In this document: piece by piece, positions 22,681-34,800 of the stretch
Numbering within the stretch: position 1 is the first letter of the stretch
Layout: each line of letters opens with the position of its first letter
DNA from: Atopsyche davidsoni
Taxonomy: Eukaryota; Arthropoda; Insecta; Trichoptera; Hydrobiosidae
Reading direction: 5' to 3'
Assembly: GCA_022113835.1 (NCBI GenBank)
Contig: JAILWY010000002.1
Span: 5,744,501 to 5,808,500 of the forward strand
DNA length: 64,000 bases
Position numbers and translations under genes: made by a program
The notes under the pieces: generated by a model
Database searches by the model: none
What the model was told of the DNA's origin: nothing
The model's input: the letters and a program-made list of their open reading frames with translations, nothing else

Positions 22681-25600
22681 TGCATTATATCTGAAATTAT
22701 GGCCAAATTAAGATACCTTGTGCTTTTTTACCGTCGTCTGAAGTTTTTTTTCTTTGCGGATTCTCTTCAAGACTTTCTCGTTTGTGATATGGTCGTCTCA
22801 TGGTTTTTTAAGTATTCTCATATAAAGCCACATTGCAACCGCTTCGATTTTAAATATCTTTCGCAATAGGTACATAAGATATAAAAACGACATTTTCGTG
22901 AGTATTGGATATAAAAAGTAAATCCCAATAACCCAAATTGGTTGTAAAACGACACTAACGGTGGCTTTTAATTTAATGCCATCTTTTTAATCACGGTAAA
23001 AGCGTAAATTAAATAATAAAAATAAATTGAAAACACTCAAGTCTTTACTTTTCCCAATTGATGGTGTAAAAGTTCAATATTTGTTCAAATGAACTTCTCC
23101 GGTCTCGTTTATTTTTCTCTTTACATTCTCTTTCTTTTATTTGCCCTGAAATGAGGAATGTTTTTCACTCGCAGGGGGTGCGTTAAGGCTGTGAAATTAA
23201 AATACCTAAGACGCCGTTTATATAAATGCAATAGAGAACATAAAAATGATATTTATTAATAATTAAAAATGCCGCTTCGAAATGAGCAGAATTTTTAGAA
23301 GTTGACTTAAATATACTGTACGATTTGTATTAATATTTCCATAAAGTACTTCTTGTCATAAATATTGAAACTTATTGGGTTAAAATGTACTAAAGATAGG
23401 CTCTAGGTTTATTATATTAATTGTACTTCTTATTTTCTCTTACAGTACTGTTGAGGTATTGCATAAGTTATTATCAATGAAACTCAGTGTTTTTAACAGA
23501 AAATCAATATCTGGTTAAAAATATTATTACTTATAAATTGTACAAATGAATCATATAGTTGCATTTTTTTGGTATTTTCTATCAATTGGCGATTTATTAA
23601 ATACAACGTTCATATTTACAGATTATTTTGATTGATCATCAGAAAAAGAGCGTTGGAGATGTATCATTTGCATAATCTTTTATACATTAATTTCTCGGTT
23701 TCTTCTTCTTCGGGTGCCTCTCCTTAGAGGAGATTGGTGACCTGACTGAACATATTTCTATGTCTGTTCATGGTTTTCTTTGGGAGAACAGTGTAGTCCC
23801 TGTGTCTTTCTACACAACAGTTTTATATTCAAAAGAAAGATTTGCGTATTGCTGCTGCCCAATAGCATGATTATACAATCCTTTCCTTGGAAAGTTCTGG
23901 AATTAAGATCTGTTATTCCTTACTCACACTAATTAAATAAATTAATTTCCTATCAATCACCTAGAATTCTATGGGTCTTAGAGTCCCGTCTACTCACACA
24001 CGATTCAAGGTCTATTTTGTGTTAATAAGCAATTATCTAATATGCGAACAATAGACCGAAAACAAATCTCGGCTTCTCGGTACAGATTAGCTACTTAAGT
24101 GCTATTACCCCGCTATTGAATAATGAGCCCCCCTGGCCCTGCTCCCCTTGAGTGACCTTCTAATGACGTCATGGATATTGTCACTCGTCAAGTCAGAATC
24201 GAATAACTCAGCAAAATTTTCAGAGCGTAAAGGATTTTTTATCACTTAGTACGTGATTTTTAATTTAACATTCCGCTTCATTTATTAGAGTGTATTTGGA
24301 ACGTATTAAAAGCTTCCTGTTAAATTAAAACACAGCCTTTATTTTTGTGTATTATTATAAAATCAGCCTACAAATTTATCTTTAAAGCAAACGAACTTAA
24401 CATAAATTTATGAAGAATCGTGGCTCGCGGAAAGTGTACAGCCATTTTTTATTCAAAAAACGATCAATGCATCCAAAATTGATATCTAAGCTGATGCGAC
24501 AAAATTAACGTTTTTAATTGCAATCAACTTAGAATTTTCTAGAAAGTTTATACATAATGCTTTTTATATACAAACAAATAATTATTTTTACTCCTAGTGC
24601 GTCTGAAATAAACGCGGAATCACAACTTCTTCCGACTGACAGATTCCCTCTCTTTCGCTTCGTTGAAGTGTAAATATATTTTTTTGGTTGAATAATTGAA
24701 CAACACGTGAAATAAAATCTTTTTGGAAAATTCCAAAATATCAATAATAACTGAAGAGGAATTTTTACGCACTTGATTTCGGATCCTATACTACTGAAAC
24801 CGCTCATACATATATACATTATTATTCTTATATTAAGACACTTAAAAAAATGTAGTGTAATATTTTATAAATAATTCATTATCTTTCGTTATAATTGCTC
24901 ATAAAAATTCAATTTCAAAAGCGAATCATACATTTCGGTTGCATCTTTATTCATAATGTATTTCTTAAATTTAATTTAAAATCTTTATTCATTAATTTTA
25001 TTCAATAAGTTTTAACAGCGTATTAATTTTGAAATCTCGTGTTTTGACCGAGAGCTCATTTTCATTTGAATTTCTATCGTACTGTGATCAGCATATCAAT
25101 TCCCACAATTTAACAACTGATATTCAATATTACCAACATTACTTCTTCTACCGTATAAAAAAAATCAACTGACACTAATTTAGATTTGGTTTAGATAATT
25201 ATGTTACATTAAGCTATGGTGATCAAAATATTACAACGCAAAGATGCAACACTCAAGAATTTAGATCAGATCCCACCTGTATTCAAAAAAAATTCAATGA
25301 TTTTCTCGTCGTTTCATATGTTAATTGATTACCAAAATATATTAAAAATCGGCCGCAACAAAACTATTCACCTGACATTTTTACAAACACACATGACAAG
25401 TCTATAAACAAGTTTTATAATTGAAAAATATATGTACATAGATATACCACTTCAATTATTTTAATCGACATGTTTTATTCTACTTAATTAAAACAGAAAA
25501 AAATATGACAAGAGCTCATAACTTATGTGCATAAATTAGTTAGTTGTAGAGCTACTGCCGCGGATAGAATATGGAGCAGTCTAGATGTTTCTCGGTATAA

Positions 25601-25853
25601 ATAAAAAATAATTAATTATTCTCAGGTGATAAACCGACATACTTAAATTGAACATCGCATAACCAGTCAGGTGTCAACAACTAGTCGATCTATGCAAATA
25701 AGTATAGTTTTAATCACATTACTGTGTGAAACAATACTTATACGGTTTTGTTTCAGTCTCTTACTGTCTTTTAAAGTTATTTTATTTATACATGAAACTA
25801 TATTAATTTTAGATTAATGTCAATCAGAATGCGTTTTTATTTACCCATGCAGG
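22681..25853. other. Gene-poor AT-rich stretch
   Basis: No coding region is supported. ORFs at 24529-24819 (-) and 25216-25407 (+) are AT-rich and lack domains. A LINE fragment near 23.7 kb is the only identified element. Confidence 0.45.
23698..23775 (-). mobile_element. LINE 3'-region fragment
   Basis: 'cttcttcttcgggtgcctct' followed by 'ccttagaggagattggtgac' and 'ctgaacatatttct' repeats the dispersed LINE-end sequence. Confidence 0.5.
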
Positions 25854-25895
25854 TATTAGTATGTTTATGTGATTAAGCACATAAACATACTAATA
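25854..25895. repeat. Perfect 18-bp hairpin
   Basis: Arms tattagtatgtttatgtg (25854-25871) and its exact reverse complement (25878-25895) enclose the loop attaag. Part of the arm/loop sequence, gtgcttaatcaca, occurs again in reverse orientation near 26100 in the tail of the tRNA-like element. Confidence 0.85.
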
Positions 25896-25967
25896 CAAAT
25901 ATTGATTAGCCCGAGCATATTAGTTCATATGTAGAATATGATTATTAAAAATTCTCACTAAATTGCA

Positions 25968-26140
25968 GTGGCTCGTTAGCATAGTTGGATAAATGCACCG
26001 GCCATGAAAGCTTGGGGATATGTGGGTTCGAATCCCTCACAAGTCACGATGATATTTTCTGAGAGTTTTCTTTAATCGTTTTCAATGTATGAAAAAATGT
26101 GCTTAATCACATATACATGAAACGACGAGACAAATCCTGG
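25968..26140 (+). mobile_element. tRNA-derived SINE
   Basis: The first 80 nt (25968-26047) fold roughly as a tRNA: box A-like ttagcatagttgg, box B-like ggttcgaatcc, and acceptor arms GTGGCTC and AAGTCAC that pair at six of seven positions when G-T is allowed. The T-stem has a mismatch and there is a long non-tRNA tail, so this is a SINE head rather than a functional tRNA gene. Related tails and heads recur at about 37.67 and 63.77 kb. Confidence 0.6.
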
Positions 26141-29100
26141 ATTTTTTCCTGAAGTATCACTGTGTCTCAATAACAATTTGTTAGTGGTTATTTTGTGTTT
26201 ACGTAGTGTTTATTAGATATTCTTGTGTCGTCTGTTATACGAATCGCGTTTATATTTCAGCAGGACATTTACAATATTTTGAAGTAACCTTTTCCCAGTC
26301 TGGGCCTGTAGATCAGGGGTGGGCAAATGCGGCTCTTTGTTGAATTGACTACCACTAAACATTAAAAATAAAAAATATTATTATTTTAGTAATGTCCGCA
26401 GTTTCGTTGCAAATATCGTTTATCTATTTTTGTATTTAATTCTACATAACTATTGCGACTTTCATTGACCGCAAAGTTCTAGTTAATTAGCTGAAAAAGG
26501 TTGTAGTCGTACATACATAACGGCTCATTAAAAAAAATTACTTTGCATTGCTAATTTTCAATTCATGATATACAATATCGCTTAAATTATAGATACCTTC
26601 AATACTTTTTTAAAAAGCAAACGTAGATTAATCAACTGTGACAATAACAATCTGCACTTGAGTAGATAAATAGGTACTGTATTTTATGAAGTATATTTTT
26701 TTAACGTTGAAGGTAAACTTAAATTGAGTTTATGTATATTAACAAAATATTAGTGCAGTGAATGATTTATTAAATCAACTTTGATGTTATCAAAGGAGTC
26801 ATCACCATGTCGGAGGCCTTGCTGGCAAGTTGGCGAGGGCCGAGTTACCGCTTGAAAGTAAATCAAGTCAGCTTTACAACAGGAAGATCTCTTATTGTAA
26901 AAAGAGGTACAACGTCTACACTTTATTTGACAAGCTGTAACCTTTGTTTATAATATAAAAAGCCTAGATTCAGATTAGAAATCCAAGGCCATCTTCTAAC
27001 TGTACTTACCAGTGAATGTAGAGCGCAATAACAAAAGTAGGAACCAAAGACAGATGTTTTTAAAGTATAAGTATGCCTTGACTTCTTCGTCCCTCCGCTT
27101 TTGGAGTTTCAATTTCACGAAACTTACCAACATTATTATTCTTATCTTTCGGTGTATTAAAGCGAACAACACTATTTTCACATCTCAAAAGCTAAATAAA
27201 ACAATATGTATTACTCAAAAGTAACGGCTTTAGCGAAGACAAAGACATGCAGACAATCCATATCCAGTATATTTTTTTATCATTTCACTTGAAAAGTTTA
27301 CTTTTTCTATGCAATAGCTTAATTTATTGTTTAAGCGTCAATTTGAAATTACGTAAAATGCTATAATTGTTAGTTTATTATTTGACCTAGTCTGAAGCAT
27401 TCACATGAATACATAAAATATTGAAAATAAAATTAGATTTTTAAACATATATCTGCTTGTGGTATTATAAATCTCATTTAAGTTTTGTTGTATTTTCTGA
27501 AATTCAACTTTTTTACATAATGGTAAAATAAAATTGAATTTTAATCAAACTTTGGCACTAAAATAAATTGATTTGGATTTTTATCAATTCAGTCTTTAAT
27601 GTTAGTGTCACGTAAAAGATGCTGAATATAATGACTAAGCATTAAGACAGATTCAAAGTATTTTTACTCAAAGATCAACAGTTTCAAAAAATAAAAGTAT
27701 TCATTAAACACAAATCAACTGTGGGACTAAAATAAATGGATTTGGATTTTTTCCATGTAAGTGTCTCGTTTAGTACGATGCTGAATATAAAGACTGAGCA
27801 ATAGTACAGATTTAAAGAATTATTTCTAAAATATTCACTCACATGGTCAGTTTCAAATCATTTGAGTGCAAATTTGCTTTTATATTTTTGGAGAAAAATA
27901 GACAGCTGAAAAGAGGCTTGCGCTAATAATGCCAGCTGCCTGAAAAGCCAGAATGCTTCACGGGCGAACTAGCTAGTATGAGAGAATTTTCAATTCTCGC
28001 TTCTGTTATTTTTCTACATGAGGTATTCCATAGAATATTGAAATAGCCAACTCTATTAAATCAACTGCATATAAGCTGTAATATTTAATCATTTTTATGT
28101 TATGTTTGTGACTTTTTAAATGAAAGAATTAGTTCCTATTGAAATAGCATCAAAATGGATATACCAGCATATTTTATATTCAATGATATCACTGCTATAC
28201 TATCACATTTCTCTTTGTAAAAATCGATCAAATTCTTCAACCTGCCTTCCTTCCCAACACTGTTGAGAACTGATAATGATAAAACTGTTTTATATTATTT
28301 ATTTTTTTTATTAAATATTCAATTTAATTTAAAAATACGTGAATATTACCTACATCAATATCTTTATAACTTTATTTAATAGTATTGAATTTTTATTTTT
28401 ATGTTGCGTTACTGTCGTTTGCTTTCACTTGCTTTTAGTTGGCCAATCTGGACTGTACGATCGGAAAATACCTTGTTTTTAACAATGTAGCCTGCTTTAT
28501 TGCAGTGAGTGGACGCTAGATCAGTGCAAATACTCTTTTAAAGTCATAACTCTACAATCATTCGAACTCATTAGCGCTGAGTATACGCTAAGCACAAGCC
28601 CAGCAAAAGACGCATCGACGTTATCATTTTATTTCCACGACCTAAAGAGTGTATTCATATGTATTCATAGAAAACATACTCAGATATCAGAATGCAAAAA
28701 AATAATAAATGCTTTTATTATCCTGAGCTTTACAAATCTTCTACAAAAATTAAACCCTTTACCGCCATGCTACCAAACACATTCCGATACGGTAGCGAAA
28801 TGAAATGTCGAAAACATGGAAAATGTGATACGAAGACCAGATAAATATAAATTTGTCGTGTCAGTTTTATTTGCTTTTGTTTGAAAATGTATTTGGTTTG
28901 AGTCAGTCGGGTATTGGCTTGCTAGTCAAATTTCAATTTGTGAAAACAGTCAGTTTGCTTCCTGCGCAGCCCCCGGCTATCGATTCTGAGGAGCAGCAAT
29001 ATGAACCGGCAATCAGACCGCACCAGGTCAAAGGTCGTATTCATAAACACGTCTAAGCATTGTATTTACTTTGATGTTTATTTATTACTTAATTATGTTA

Positions 29101-29169
29101 GCAGTAACATAATTTATTTACTCGTCAGTAAAACGAATCGAAATGAAAGCTGCGAAGTTGTCTTTAAGA
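26141..29169. other. Non-coding stretch with a hAT-like end
   Basis: At 26314 the sequence CAGGGGTGGGCAAATGCGGC resembles a hAT terminal repeat, but no matching right end is found. At 27540-27860 two related segments ('aaataaattgatttggattt' and 'aaataaatggatttggattt') form a diverged local duplication. ORFs at 26996-27224 and 28853-29056 show no known domain. Confidence 0.4.
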
Positions 29170-29500
29170 TTCACGTCTTCTGATGCCACTCCTCATAGCA
29201 GGTTGGTGGCCAAATTTCTTTACTGATACAGTCTCACTAATTCGGCTGTACTTCCGACCTCCAGCCACTTCTTCTTCTTCCTTCGATTTTAATCAGCTAG
29301 GATGCTATATTTACTGTTATAAAAAATGTAGCCAAAATAAAACACCTTCCGCTTCTTCACCAACGTCAGGAGTTCTCTTTCTTTGCGCATTCTGTGCAAG
29401 GCTCTCTTATTTGTGACGCGGTCAACCCATGGTGTTTTAAGGAATTTTCTATATCTATCTTCTATTTCTGCCGCCTCAATTCTTCGCATAGTAACTGTCT
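29170..29500 (-). pseudogene. LINE reverse-transcriptase C-terminal fragment
   Basis: The minus-strand frame from 29489 reads MRRIEAAEIEDRYRKFLKT, then PWVDRVTNKRALHRMRKE, then RELLTLVKKRKVFYFGYI. This is the conserved tail after the RT domain of insect non-LTR elements (pattern W-x-D-x-V-T-N ... L-x-x-x-x-K-x-R-E-L-L ... K-x-R-K-x-x-Y-F-G-H). The rest of the ORF is missing. It is the best preserved of several same-oriented fragments here. Confidence 0.75.
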
Positions 29501-31245
29501 TGAATGTCCAATCTTCAACTCCACAAAAGAGAACTGAGACGACCCAACACTTGGTGAATCTCTATTTATATAAATTAATACCTTTTATCGTGTGGTGCAT
29601 AGAATTGCAGTTTTAATGTTTACTTGTCGCAAGGTTGTCGGTTGTCGTTCATTAAGACCAGCTCTGGCGTTGTAAACATGTATAATGCATTTTCATGATT
29701 CATTTTTGCCAGTATATTTCTTATTACTTCTGACATTGAGACTCGAGTCTACACTTTAGACATGACGATTGGATGTGTCACTTTTATCATAAAACATGTT
29801 TAAATAATCATTTTTTATTATCACATTAAAATAAATGTAAGATTTTTTTTCAAAAATATTGAATATATAACATACAATGACGCACAACCTATAATAACAA
29901 CAAAAAAAAACAATGAAAATATTGTCAAAATATTCTTAATGTATTATTTTAATAAACACACAACATGCTTTAATTTATTTTTATAGCTTTTGAGGGGAAT
30001 CCATAAATGGTCTCGCCAATGATTACACATTATATTGTATTAATATAAATTAACCAAATGGATTTCAAAACTACAGTACATATCACCAAGACCACTAGAG
30101 CTTAGTATAAGTTATTGAAACGATATCAAACTTTTGATAAAATTTGATAATGCCACTTTAGGGAGAAAATGCCCCACCAACTTAACTGTAAATATCGATA
30201 GTCTTATTTAGTCATTTGGTTATAAAACAAAATAAGTACCTCTTCATTTAATTTACAATTTTTAAAAAAATGTATCTACTATGTTCTATATACTTTTAGA
30301 TAATAACCTTCAGACGTGTATAGGCATGGAGGATTATGGTAGAGCTTTACAACTTCCTGGACCCTCTCCTACCCTCCAAAAATCCATCGAGATTCGCCAA
30401 GGCTCTATTTGTTCTTATCTGAAATGGTCGTGATGAAAACAACTTACTTTTTCTTTTCAGATGCCTAAGTAGGTGGTCTGTTGTCTACTATTTGTCTGGG
30501 TGGAAAGATTTGTTACAGCTCTACCAAAACTATTACGTGTCTGGCAGTTTCCTAATTGCGTACAAAGATATCAAAGAAAATCTGGGTCTTAAAAGGTTCT
30601 TTTTTTCTCGTGGAACCTAGAAGCATTAAAAAACCTTTTTTTATTCCATTTATATGAGTTTAGAATCTGCTGTCTGAATCTCTTGTCTTTCTTCAAAAAC
30701 GATATTTTTCCTTTAAATTTACATATTACTATAAAAATATATGCTGGTGGAATAAACATGTATATGTGCATAGAGAGGCCACCATCCAACTGAGGATCAA
30801 AAATAAAAACATATTCAACATGTACACAATAACAAAGAACTATTATTCATACATGAATAATAAATAATAATCAGATTCGTGTAAAATAAGAAAAGGACTC
30901 CAGTTAATAACTTAAAATGTTTTAATTATATTTTATTGCAGCCTATACAAATAATTTCCATTCATACAACTCTATTGCCATTCGTGTATATTGCCTGGTG
31001 TTTTCGGCTAGTACATGCCTTATAATCAAAATTCTACTCCAAAGTTAACCACTTTCCATTAACATAACTGCTTTCACAAGTATGATGAAAGCACGAAACT
31101 ATTAAATGATTTTTAATGATTCATGTCTGTGTTTATTGCCATAGCGCCTCGACTGTGTGAAATCCGTAATTGATAATATTGCCCAAATTTCCGTCTGTTT
31201 GTGCCGCGCTACTCGCTTCTCTTTTAACACAATGGTGGCATATAT
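29501..31245. other. AT-rich non-coding stretch
   Basis: No gene, RNA or identifiable transposon seen. Confidence 0.45.
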
Positions 31246-31380
31246 CAGGGGTGGCCAACTTTTGTGTACATAAGATCTACTTTTTAACTTAAAAAATATG
31301 TCGTGATCAAGCTGGAGTAAGTAAATACAATGCCAACTTTCTGATGTGGCATTGAATTACAACCTCGGTGTAGAGCAGTG
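31246..31380 (+). mobile_element. Small hAT-like non-autonomous element
   Basis: Begins CAGGGGTGGCCAACTTTTGT and continues 'cataagatctactttttaac'. A related copy lies inverted at 59545-59727. The sequence at the start is typical of hAT terminal repeats. The right end (about 31380) and an 8-bp duplication are not clear. Confidence 0.5.
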
Positions 31381-31688
31381 TATATATATTGTTTTATTGC
31401 CACCCTAACGAGGGTTCTATGCTCTATTTATAATACCATGTAGTCTATTCGGTTTCTAAGATAATACATCGCGAGTGATCGACTTGTTGGATTCTGTCTC
31501 TGGAAATAAAATTAAACCAACTGCGAACATCCAAGAGTACAACCGCCCGGCTAATTGAGCACTGTACACTATGAATAATTTATGATTTCGATGAAAACAG
31601 AGCGAGGAAGTGCGCGGGGATTCGGCAGCCTCGAGGCTCGAGGTCATGGACGCGGAGTCATTCTCTGGAAAAATGGCCGCGGGCGACT

Positions 31689-31695
31689 TATAAAA
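31689..31695 (+). promoter_or_regulatory. Candidate TATA box of the secreted-protein gene
   Basis: TATAAAA 195 bp upstream of the ATG at 31884, placed so that the 8-bp repeat at 31785-31848 would lie in the 5' UTR. Confidence 0.4.
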
Positions 31696-31784
31696 AATCA
31701 ACGCCGGCTTTGTAGTCCTTATCGACGAGACGCTCTCGACTGTGATTAGTTGCGGCTTGACCGCCGAGCTGTGCGCGTCGTGCG

Positions 31785-31848
31785 AAGTCCTGAAGTCCTC
31801 AAGTCCCGAAGTCCTCAAGTCCTGAAGTCCTGAAGTCCTGAAGTTCTG
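31785..31848 (+). repeat. Eight copies of an 8-bp repeat in the putative 5' UTR
   Basis: Unit AAGTCCTG, with single-base variants (AAGTCCTC, AAGTCCCG, AAGTTCTG), repeated eight times without gaps, ending 35 bp before the start codon. Confidence 0.9.
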
Positions 31849-31883
31849 AACAGTTCGTCTCAAGGTGGTGCTCCGAGTCCGTA

Positions 31884-34800
31884 ATGATGAATCCGATTGT
31901 CTTCCTGGCGGTGCTGGCGCTCTCGGCCGCGGCCTCCGGTGAGTTATGGCCGTTCAGATGCGTACCCAAACATTTTTTAGGCTCTCGTGTTTTGTTAGGC
32001 GAATCGTAAAAAGCCGTCTACTTGGAAAGTTTCTTCGTGAAGTCGGGCAGAATACCCTCGATAAATTTTCTTTAATATATTTCTATAAACTTGGCTAACA
32101 CGGCAATAAATCAATTTTATATATCATGCATTCAAATTTGAAAAATCCCCAAAAGTTTTTTTCGACGCAAAAATACAGATCGTAGTTTTTTTTTTTTTTC
32201 TGCGAGTAATACTCCTTTGCGCTTGAATGAATATCTTAAATATTCGGATATGCAAATCTACCTAATACAGTTTATTTTTCCTTTAAAATGTGTCAAAAAA
32301 TAAGGATAGGGACTTTCGTATAAATTCATATAAATTATAAATATTTACGCTTAAAATGCGAGTAGAGAAATATTTTATTACAGTCGTAAATCTTTACTTT
32401 ATTTGTTTATTACTATGCCCAAGATATACCAAAGTGCACATTACAAATATTTACCCACATCTTTGATTTACACGTGCAATAAATAAACAAATAATTATTT
32501 AAAATTAAAGCTGCTTGAAAAATAACTCAAGACAAGTTCAAAAATAAATTAATATTTGATAATTATGTTTATCTGTATTTACTTCACGATTTATTTTTTA
32601 TTTTCGATGAAACATATGTGACCTGTTCTTGACTACCGTCGGGGGTCAATTTGACCCCCCGAGAAGTCCAGGCTTATAAGAATGAATACCATATTATTTG
32701 GGGGGTCAAATTGACTCCTGTCGGTAGAAATAGGTATACATGTAAAGTCGGCACGCTTAGTGTTAAGAAAAATGAATAACCAACCATGCACAGTAATGTT
32801 GATCAAATCTGTATTGTGAGCGATATCTAGTGTTGTTTTTTTTTTTGCCAATATTTTATTTCGTTGATTCATGCCAATAGAAAAAACAAGAACAAACAAA
32901 CAAAAACTTTTTGTTATACATGAGCGTAACAAATGCGAAGAACGTTACCAAGAAATCGACAGTGACGAAAACTTCGGTAGTTGCGGAAAAAATCAACAGT
33001 CAGCTTGTTAAGGAGGCTATCGTGCCATTTCATTTATTTAATTGTCACTTTATTTTTCTACATTCGATAGTTGATTTTTTACAGAATATTAAAATATATA
33101 TATATTATATTTGATTGTTTTTTTATTATTTGATTAACTTATTTTTTCAAGGTAAAATAATAAATTGTATGAAATGACGACTTTTCAAAGCCAAAGCATG
33201 TTAAAGTATTTTTTTTTTTTTAATTTTTAAACTTATTTTATACGATAGGTTTATATGCAATTTTTAAATTCCAATTTAAAAAGGACTCCTAAATACTTAA
33301 AGTTCTTGGACCGTGATTTTTCATGATCTCCAAAATGCCTAAACATCAATCGGGAAAACACATATTTCTTATATCAAAAGTAAATTAATAAGAAATAAAA
33401 TATTTTTTTATGTAGAATAAGGAATGTATCTAGCGTTTTGCATTAAATTTTTTTTGATTTGTGCAATAGATTTTTCGAAAAATATTTTCAAAAAACATCG
33501 ATTTTGGAGATCCCCTTAAATTGTTACTCACGAGCGTTGTTTTCTCGTGACTGCCTAATTCGTGACGCTTCGGCTCTCCTTGCCGGTTTGTGCGCCGCTA
33601 AATGGAACCGCCATGTGATACCGCCGGCAACAAGTTTATCGAAGGCCCCTCGAGAGGATTTATCACGGCAATCTGACCAGGGGCCCCCAAGGTGTGGTGC
33701 GCCGGCTGGAACGAACCCCAGTCTCGATGCTAACTCGGCTATTTGATCCGGTTATAAACCTCGACTGATAACTTCATCGCAGTAAGGGGTCAACCGATCT
33801 TCTTTTTATTCATTCATTTTTCTTTGGGACCCCTTCTCCAAAATCGATTTTTATTTTAAATATGCTCAAAAAAAATTTTTGTGCTGAAAGTTAGGTACAT
33901 TCTATTTTCTTAACAAAAAATATTTTGTTGCTTATAAATTGACTTTTAATATGAGGAATATGTGTTTTCCCGATTGATGTTTAGGCATTTTGGAAATCAT
34001 GAAAAATCACGGTACAAGAACCCTAAGCATTTAGGAGTCCTTTTTTTAATTGGAATTTGAAGATTGCATATAAACCTATCGTATAGGATGAATTTAAAAA
34101 TTTAAAAAAAAAAAAACATTGTTTTTGAAAAGTCGTCATTTTTTCAAATTTTTCAATATCTCCAAGGCTTTATTTTACTTTGAAAGAGGACGTTTATTAA
34201 ATAATATAAAAATATTTTAATATAATTTGTGATTTTTTTTATATTTTTTAAAAAAATCGACTTTCAATATAGAAAAATAAAGTGACAATTAAATAAATGA
34301 AATGACACGATTTTATGAAAACATGGATAGTAAATTATCCTTTCCTATGAGCTTACACAACGCTTTTCAGAATTTCGATGTATTTTCTTCATACAAATGA
34401 ATAATTTGTCATATTTTATCAAAATACCATTTGTAATCATCCTTCAGCTTGGTTGTTTATCACAATTTACAGATATCAGATTTACGCCTACGTGAATGAT
34501 ACTTGCCATTAACTTCTATAGTTATTGATTTTTTTTAAAAGAAGGTACAGTCGACTACTGTACTTATATCATATTATTCTTCGTATAAAATTTATTGTAT
34601 TTTTATAATTTCTTTTAATACGTAATATGTATAAATCATGTCAGATTATGATGATCATTATAAAATTATAGATTATTAGCGGATAAATATATCACATGCT
34701 TGGTGTTTAGAAGCACTGCTTTGCTTGTTATTAAAGGAGGATAAGATAATCTAGGGCAGCCCAACAAATCTAGTCTTCGTCTATTTAGTGTAGTCAGATT

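Noticed and set aside
25968..26047. Functional tRNA gene
   Set aside because: T-stem and anticodon stem have mismatches, the anticodon loop is unclear, and a SINE-type tail with related copies follows.
28853..29056. 67-codon ORF in a mildly GC-richer patch
   Set aside because: A Pro/Glu-rich segment looks faintly coding, but no splice model or homology supports it.
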